From Paulinella micropora (lineage: Eukaryota; Cercozoa; Imbricatea; Euglyphida; Paulinellidae), in assembly GCA_019918135.1 (NCBI GenBank), contig WBZZ01001722.1, positions 50,001-72,500 of the forward strand: a stretch of DNA of 22,500 nucleotides, written 5' to 3'. Positions 16,168-22,500 of this stretch are shown here, piece after piece; within the stretch, counting starts at the first letter, position 1; each line of letters starts with the position of its first letter. The translations under genes were made by a program, and so were the position numbers. Below the pieces are notes generated by a model, which did not search any database, had not been told where the DNA came from, and worked only from the letters and a program-made list of their open reading frames with translations.

Positions 16168-19100
16168 GTGGGCTTGGGACGTTGCGAGAAGGTCATAAGA
16201 ACCTGCCGGTTGCGTACTGGCACGATTGCCGAAGATTTGTTTGATCTTGGAGGTCGGGTATGAAGTTGCTTGGGCCAAAGTCTCCGGACGAAAGTCGTAG
16301 CTGACGGTAGCCAGTTGACGATCACCCACTTGAAGCGGCGTGTCGAAAAGGTGAAACTCTGTCTCATAAACAATTTGTCTTGCCTTAGGCTTGAGAGGGA
16401 TGTAGTCTGTTGGCTTGATCCTTTGGGCCTCGTCGATGGACAAGTTGATCTGTGCGGCCACCTCGTTGGCGAAGAGCAGGTCTACGCGATCGGGCAGGTG
16501 TGTTGACACGTAAATAGTAATCGCATGGAGCGGAGACGTAGGATCAGCGGAGACAAAAAGTTCGATGCCATCGGTGAGTACGGCGTCGATGCCGACGGAC
16601 GAACGTGCTTCTACAGGGGGCAACTTCCGAATGGTGAACCCGTGCTGCATAACCCATGAAAGGCGGCCCACGCCTTTGCAGTTGCAGGCGGAATCCAAGG
16701 TGCATGTAGTCTTACCGATGGACGGGCGGTTGAGAGGGTGTTTCGCGACCCAAACACATCCAGTAACCACTGTCGGGATGGTCGCGATCCGTAGGGGTGG
16801 AGGCGTCGGCACCAGCAGAGAGGTCGAGCGGGACCGGATAGTCATATGGAAAGCGCGCGGAGTATTGCGAGGAGCGGCCGCTGGTGGCTTCCAGTCACAG
16901 TGCTTCCTTTCGTCTTGGCAACGCTGCTGACGAAGTTTACATTCCTCGAACGAATGTTTAGGTAGTTGATGCTTCTTCAAGAAGCTGTTATGCTCCTTGC
17001 AGTAGGCGCAGGGTATACCTGTGAACGGTTTCCGTTTAGTCTGATTGGACGGTTTACTCGGTGGGTCGGTCTTAGTTGTGGACATAGACGTCTTCTTCTT
17101 CGGAGGGATCTCCACAGAGTTGGCTCCCGTGAGATGTTGTCGCGGTGCCGGCCTCTTCTTGCTTGGGTCATCCTTCTTCACCGGGTGAGTCGTCTTCAAA
17201 TGTTTGTCCGGGCGGGTCGAAGTTTGACACTGAGGGAGCGGTCTGGGCCATAGCCATAGCGTCGGCTTTACGTTTTTGTCGAGAGGGGCGGTTAGGGTTT
17301 GCATTCTCCGAGGCTGCCTTGTCCTGCTGGGGTCGTTGCTGTCTCCGACGGTCAGTACGAGTGGGTGGCTGCCCTTCGCGAGTGTAGTCCCGCTTGCGCG
17401 TAGATGGTTCCTCGGTGTCGGTACGGACCGGGATCTCCATCGTCAAAAGATACTCTGTCATGACGTTGGGGTCAAGGGTCCTAGCCCAAGGGAGAAGGTC
17501 ATTTAGGTTGCGCGGCAATCCGACACCGTAGCTGAGCAGACTTGATCTGCCTGCTGATTCCAACGATCGCGTTCCATCGGGGTCAACATGCGGCCCAAGT
17601 CCTCAAGCTGGCTTCCGTCGCTGATGGTTACACCCGTCACACGTGCAGCTTCGTAGTGCGTGATGCATCGGTTGATGTACGCCAAGAGTTGCTCTTTTCT
17701 GAAGCGTCGTAGATTGAGGGCTTGGAAAGCTAACTTACGTGTGTCATGTTTATCCAGACGGCCGTGGATGAGGTCGCGGATGAACTGTAGCCAAATGAGG
17801 GACAACGAGCACCATACTTGCTGAATAGGGTCGGTGACGCGGACGAAGCGGGCCCAACAAGCGTCCATGATGGCAACTGTAGCTTTGTCTCCCCACGCGC
17901 GAACGTTGCTGATGGCGTGCATGATGGCCAGTTGGATCGGTGTGTTGGCGACGTGGTAGTTGACCGCCAATTCGCGCGCGAAGGTAGCGTGGTCCGGTGA
18001 CGGTATGACAGTCGGACTCGACAGGATGAACATGGAGCGGTGTGCGGGTGCGGATCCGCAAGGTCGTGACAGCATATACATTTGGTAGCCCGAGGTAGCG
18101 CCTGAATTGCTAGAGCGAAGGACCATGCGTGGCGGCGAAGACTGGGATGAAGTTGCATCACCAGAGGAGCCTCCCGAACGGGGAGCACTGGGTTGTGATT
18201 GTTCAGCGGGGTTGGCGCCTTGATCTGGCAAGCTGCCGGTCTCGCCGTCGCCTTCGTTGCCGTTGTTGTCTTCGGCGACCTCCTCCACCTTTTGTTCCTT
18301 TTTTCGTTCTTCTTCCCGTGCTTGTTCCGCTTCCTCCTGCCGTTCTCGTTCTTCCTCCTCAGCAAGTTGTCGTGCCACTTCTTCAGCACGTTCGGTAGCT
18401 TCGCGCTCTGCTTCTTCTCTTGCGATTGTTGCTGCATCTGCAGCAGCCTTGCTTTCCGTCACCGGAGGAATGGTTGCAGGTGCAGGGATTTCCGGGATGG
18501 TTGGGAGGGTGCTAGCGCCTGAGCTGGACACTGCTGGTGCGGGTCGCCCTGTTCCTCGCGCGGAAATTAGTGGCTGACGTGCAGGTGTCTGTGGTGGACC
18601 AATGAGGGCCGCAATAGGTGAAGTAGTCGGGTTGAGCGCCGAACTTGAAGTGAGCAAGCCAACGTCGTAGGATTGTTCGACAATAGGTATGTTCGGTTGC
18701 TGCGGGGACGAGAGAAGAGTACCAAGAAAAGATGGCATAGCCAATGAACGATTTACCGGCTCACTTGTTCTACCAGCGAGTAGGGTCGACAAAGGTTGCA
18801 CCATGAGGCGGGGTGGAGCAGGAGTAGCAGCCCGAGCCATGCGTCCAGTACGTATGAACGAAGCATCCGGGGACGGAAAGGGTATGTTGGGTATCTGGGG
18901 CATGAAGGGCGGAATGGGCTGACGAAGTGTCGGTGCAATCACAGCTGCTGGGGCTGAAGGCAATATCGGAGTTGACGGGGTCGTTGTAGCTGTTCTGGGA
19001 GAAAACGTTGAAGGGTGGATCGGGTGGATCGTTGTCGAAGAAGAGCTTCCAGCGGGGTGCAAAGTGGTTGGACCAGTCAGACTCGGTGGGGGAATGGATG

Positions 19101-19828
19101 TGGCACCAACGGCTGTACCCGACGGGGCAGTGACCGGTAATGACCCAGCCAATCCAGCAGTGGAGGCAGTAACCGGGTAGTAGTTATGGAAGACTTCTAC
19201 AGGGATGATGTTGCCAATCTGGTTCCAGAGCTTCTCTGCAACTGCCAGAGATCCAGTAGGTCCCAGGTACTGGGTGTAGACTTCAGTGTCTGTCCAATCG
19301 GGGTTACGAAGTAGGTCTAGCTTGAGGGGCAATCGGGACCTGAGGTAGCGATGTGGCCTTGTCCTTATGGTTCTTTCGCAACATATCGCGTTCATCGCTT
19401 ACGTAACTGGTCAATAAATCGTAGATAAATTGAACGGTCTGGGTGCGGGAGAGATTTGCGTGAAGGCGAGTAGTCTTCCCAGCCTTGATTTCCTCCTGAA
19501 ATTTCTTGTCGGTACGTAGAGTGTCCGGACGAGAACCCAGGATGGGGTAGGGGTCCAAGCAGCGTCGCTTGTGTTCGTTGTATTTCGAGACTGGGTCGTC
19601 GTATCGTGACTGATTCCACATGTAGGCGTACCAGGAGCAGGCCAGAACGCAGAGCAGTAGCTGAAGGGGTCGGTGTGCATTGGAGTAGGTGTTCTCCACT
19701 CTGTAGGTAGGGGGTGACCCTAAAACGACAAAACCAGACACATACTGTGTTGGTTGACTGCATAGTGTGTATAAGGGCAGAGGAGGGCCACAAGAATGCA
19801 ACGGCAGGTGAACAATCTGTCCAGACAT
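16168..19828 (-). mobile_element. Retroelement Gag / protease region, frameshifted and truncated
   Basis: Four consecutive - strand frames make one degraded polyprotein: 19828 to about 19330, about 19395 to 17503, 17563 to 17168, and 17304 to 16168. The first two form a Gag-like protein: a helical N-terminal part (YLGPTGSLAVAEKLWNQIGN near 19270-19210), a long Pro/Ser/Ala-rich region, a Glu/Arg coiled coil (about 18430-18280), and a helical C-terminal part. The last frame has a zinc-knuckle-like CAYC...HSFEEC pattern (about 17010-16938; C-X2-C-X14-H-X4-C, wider than the usual CCHC) and then TLDSAC (about 16700-16680), which resembles the DSG/DTG active site of retroelement aspartic proteases, with VDLLFANEV at about 16480 in the place of the second family motif. 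No reverse transcriptase, RNase H or integrase follows: the frame runs into viral polymerase at 16167. No LTR was found. GC content is far higher than in the viral part. Confidence 0.6.
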
Positions 19829-20811
19829 ATGTGGTGTTGGTTACCTCTGTCCTAATATGTTGTTGTATAGAGGGTCTTTCCAAATCGATCTGTCGACAGA
19901 ACACACCAACTCTCTGTGTGTAGTTTTCTCTTGAATGGAAAAAAATTCGAATTGTGAGTTTCAAGTGTATACAACTCTTCAAGTAGGCAGATACAACGAA
20001 CTCTTAATAGAACACTATGGCTGCGTTGAGTCCTGACTCAGTGTGAGCAGGTGAAATACCAGTAAATAGTAGAGAGGTCACTTCGTTTATTTACGTAATT
20101 TCGAACTCTTGGCAGGCTTGGATGCAACTTACGATCAAGTGTCGAACGTAGATTGTGAGGTCTCACGTTCTCAAACGGATAGTGTCGCGAGTCTTCAGGT
20201 AAACAGTCATAAACGGATAGTTGTCTGGTTGTTGGACTTGAAAAGTCCCTAAATTGATTTGGGAAGCCTCAAGGCGAAAATGACTGGGAACGGAAAAATA
20301 TTGCGTTCTTCGGTGTATTTCCTTGTCCTAAAATTTATCGTAAAAAGTGTTTCACAGGAAATCGGGGAAAAAATTAATACTGATGGGGAAAATGGCAATA
20401 GCTAAAAAGAACTTTGAACTGATCGTTTGAAATCATTTCTGAACGAAATCGAAACCTAGTTAGTGAAGTCGAAACTTCGTGCAGAGGAGAATCTAATGAA
20501 CCGGTCAAAAAGAGTGTCTTATCAACGGTAAAGGTTTTGGCCGGTCGTTAAGGCGCTCAGTCTGATAATTCTTTTACTACCAGAACCGGCAAAATCGGGC
20601 AAGGGCTATGGCCCGGGTTGTAGGGCATATGAGCTGTGCTCATGAGGCAAGTTCAAGTTCCTGATTTTATCTCTAGTTGAAGAATCTGCTTCCCACTCAG
20701 CTCTACGAGTGGCAAGTATTCTACTAAAACAGTGCTTGCGTAAAAAACCTGAAGTCTCTGAATGTTTGAGAATGATCGGCTTGAACCCAAAAACAAGCAT
20801 TTATTAGGATT
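19829..20811. other. No gene seen; probable retroelement leader or host spacer
   Basis: I see no open frame with coding character. The part next to 19828 may be the 5' leader or LTR of the - strand retroelement, but no LTR boundaries or primer-binding site were recognised. A hairpin of gccggt and accggc (about 20539 and 20584) and a short inverted repeat atgagc/gctcat (near 20630) are the only structures noted. Confidence 0.4.
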
Positions 20812-20855
20812 CTTTTTTTCTTTTTTTTTCTTTTTTTTTTTTTTTTTTTTTTTTT
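20812..20855. repeat. Poly-T tract
   Basis: This is a T-run with three interrupting C. On the - strand it is a poly-A tract and could mark the 3' end of a retrotransposed sequence, but no element was recognised next to it. Confidence 0.8.
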
Positions 20856-21461
20856 CACCAATCGCAACTTTTATATAATATTAATATCATGATTAACAAT
20901 GGAATACTTGCCATTCGTAGAGATGAATGGGAAGCATATATATCTATAAGACGAAGGGAAGTGGTAAATGGGTGACTCACAGAGTCCGAAATAAAGGAAG
21001 AAAAAAGGAGGGAAAAGAGACAAGAAAAAAAAAAAAAAAAACGAATGGAGAAGTTTTGGGCCCGGGATCCCGACAATATATCATCGGCGTTAAGAAACAG
21101 TTAAGCTTAATATGATCTTGATAACATATTAATAAATCAAAACAGAATCTTTGCTAGAGGAAGGATTCCCTATCAATATAAGTTAAATATATTAATAATT
21201 TATAATTAAAAGCAAGCGTAAGAAACTTCTCAAAAAATCAAACGTGTTACACGTAAAAGGTCGTCACACACAGTAGGTGAAGAAAATGAAAAGAGAAGAG
21301 CTGCGACGCACTCAAAGACAATGAAAACGTGATGAGCATCTCCCGGCAACAATGTCCTCAAGTTACTGTATATGTTCAGTCAAATCTTGTAGTCACCAGC
21401 GGACCAGGCACGCCGAACAATGATGAACACCGATCTTAATCTCTCTCTAGGTCACACCCTC
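20856..21461. other. AT-rich spacer, no gene seen
   Basis: It contains a poly-A run (about 21024-21041), a small cluster gggcccgggatcccg near 21058, and AT-rich sequence. It would include the 3' untranslated region of the - strand gene that ends at 21462. No coding frame or RNA gene is recognised. Confidence 0.4.
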
Positions 21462-22111
21462 TCACTTATTCCCATTCTTCCCTTTCTTGCGCTTTCTTTT
21501 GTTGGAGTTCTTCTGCTTCTGCTTGCGCTCGCTGGTGCCACCACCGGCGGCGGGCTCAGTGGCCGACGCGACCGGCCGGTCCACCTCGCCATCTTCCCCT
21601 TCCCCGGCAGCCGACCCTATTTCGTGGACTGTTTCACGGGGAGCCTGGGTGGATCCGATTCCGTGGTTATTGGACCCGGGCTGGCTATGGTTTTGTTCTT
21701 CGTTTGTGGTTTGGCTAGGACCAGCCTGGTGCTTGTTGAGAGGAAGAGACACGGGAGTGCTGGGGGAGGGGTCGCTCTTCAAAGAGGGAAAAGCGGATTC
21801 GGAAGAAGCGATGAGAAAAGAGGAGGAGGAGTAGGAGGAAGAAGAAGAAGAAGACGAAGAAGAAGAAGAAGAAGAAGAAGAAGAAGAAGAAGAAGAAGAA
21901 GAAGAAGAAGAAGAAGAAGAAGCAGCAGCAGCAGCAGCAGAAGAAGAAGAAGAAGATGAGACAAGAGTTGCTGTGTCTTCTGCAGGCTCTAAGCTGGCAA
22001 TAGCTATATTAGTGTCGTTGGTTCCGTCTTCCAGGCTGTTGTTGATGTTGTTGTTGTTGTTTTTACTGTTGTTGTGACCAGGGCTCCGATGCTCTTCCTG
22101 TTTATCCGAGT
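21462..22111 (-). CDS. Likely last exon of a gene with a long poly-Ser tract and basic C-terminus
   Basis: Reading the - strand, the exon opens after an acceptor-like site ctctccag (next to 22112) preceded by a long pyrimidine/GT region. It encodes an Asn-rich stretch, then Ser, Ala and a very long Ser run from the GAA/AGA microsatellite (about 21835-21958), then a more ordinary Ser/Thr/Pro/Gln-rich part, and ends in a strongly basic segment (KRKRKKGKNGNK) that could be a nuclear localisation signal. The frame stays open further upstream to 22433, but that part reads only simple repeats and looks like intron. The ordinary composition downstream of the Ser run is the main reason to call it coding. 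Function unknown; a chance open frame over simple repeats cannot be excluded. Confidence 0.4.
21835..21958. repeat. (GAA)n / (GCA)n microsatellite
   Basis: This is a long GAA-type trinucleotide run, interrupted by a short GCA block (about 21921-21939). It encodes poly-Ser and a short poly-Ala in the - strand frame, and poly-Arg on the + strand. Confidence 0.9.
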
Positions 22112-22321
22112 CTGGAGAGCAGGGCACGCACACACACACACACACACACGCACAACCACAAGCAGAAGAGAGAGAGAGAGAGAGAGAGATATGGGGGGGG
22201 GATGGGGGAGAAAAAAAGAAGAAAAGAAGGACAGAAGGGCGATGAACAAGAAAGAAAAACGAAATAAATACTTGAATAAGTAGAAACGAAAGAGAGAAGG
22301 AGAAAACAAGATAGAAAGAGA
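22112..22321 (-). other. Intron-like simple-sequence region
   Basis: On the - strand this is pyrimidine-rich: a (GT)n run (about 22126-22150), a (CT)n run (about 22166-22189), a C run near 22194 and further CTTT-like sequence. It ends at the acceptor-like ctctccag. It resembles the microsatellite-filled introns at 1854-1975 and 2789-2892. Confidence 0.45.
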
Positions 22322-22387
22322 AAGCAAGACCTAGTTTGGCGGTGCCCCCGGTGGAAGCAAGACCTGGTTTGGCGGTGCCCCCGGTGG
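22322..22387. repeat. 33-bp tandem duplication
   Basis: Two copies, 22322-22354 and 22355-22387, differ at one base. The unit begins aagcaagacct and ends ggtgcccccggtgg. Confidence 0.9.
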
Positions 22388-22500
22388 CCTGTTCTCTGGC
22401 GTACCAGTGGGGCAACAAGGGCTCTAGGCACACCGGACAGCCCAGCGCCAGTACCTATATGCATAGCATTAGTAGTAGAAGCAGAAGTAGTAGGTAGTAG

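Noticed and set aside
17730..18577. Several long frames on both strands over the Gag region
   Set aside because: They are high-GC shadows of the Gag-like frame, with Arg/Ser/Ala-biased composition only.
20535..20665. tRNA-like words (gttaaggcgc and gttcaagttc)
   Set aside because: Spacing is too long, the B-box is imperfect, and no cloverleaf can be drawn.
21420..21959. + strand frame ending in poly-Arg
   Set aside because: Its C-terminal half is the GAA microsatellite, and the - strand reading gives a more plausible exon with an acceptor site.

Overview
The window reads as nuclear DNA of a eukaryote that carries a degraded, integrated double-stranded DNA virus of the Polinton / Polinton-like (Maverick, PLV) type. 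The evidence for a eukaryote is GT-AG introns of about 100-120 bp with microsatellite polypyrimidine tracts, a tRNA-derived SINE with pol III A and B boxes, long simple repeats and a retroelement Gag/protease region. I cannot name the host; a protist or alga would fit, but the sequence does not settle it.

Layout. 1-137 is a 25-bp minisatellite. 138-905 holds non-coding DNA and two tandem SINE copies with (ATT)n tails. 1067-3017 is a host-like split gene with a SAP-like motif, an acidic/serine stretch and an Arg-Gly tail. GC content drops at about 3240.

From about 3.25 to 16.17 kb lies the AT-rich viral element. In order on the + strand: a fibre-like gene ending in a peptidase-S74-type intramolecular chaperone; a small two-helix membrane protein; a small beta-rich protein; an A32/FtsK-HerA-type packaging ATPase; a small basic core-like protein; a basic coiled-coil protein; a Pro/Glu/Gln-rich segment; an adenain-like cysteine protease; a minor capsid (penton-type) protein; a double-jelly-roll-type major capsid protein; and a beta-rich virion-type protein. 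On the - strand are two small unknown genes and the C-terminal end of a protein-primed family B DNA polymerase. These genes make up a Polinton-type morphogenesis and replication set: capsid shell, maturation protease, genome packaging and protein-primed replication. No integrase and no terminal inverted repeats are visible.

Many of the viral genes are broken, almost always by frameshifts and only once by an in-frame stop. Six viral reading frames are intact.

At about 16,165-16,175 the polymerase is cut off and joined in frame to a GC-rich, - strand retroelement polyprotein (Gag-like, zinc knuckle, aspartic-protease-like; to about 19.83 kb), itself frameshifted. 19.83-21.46 kb shows no gene. 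21.46-22.11 kb is the likely last exon of a - strand gene with a long poly-serine tract, followed upstream by intron-like simple repeats.
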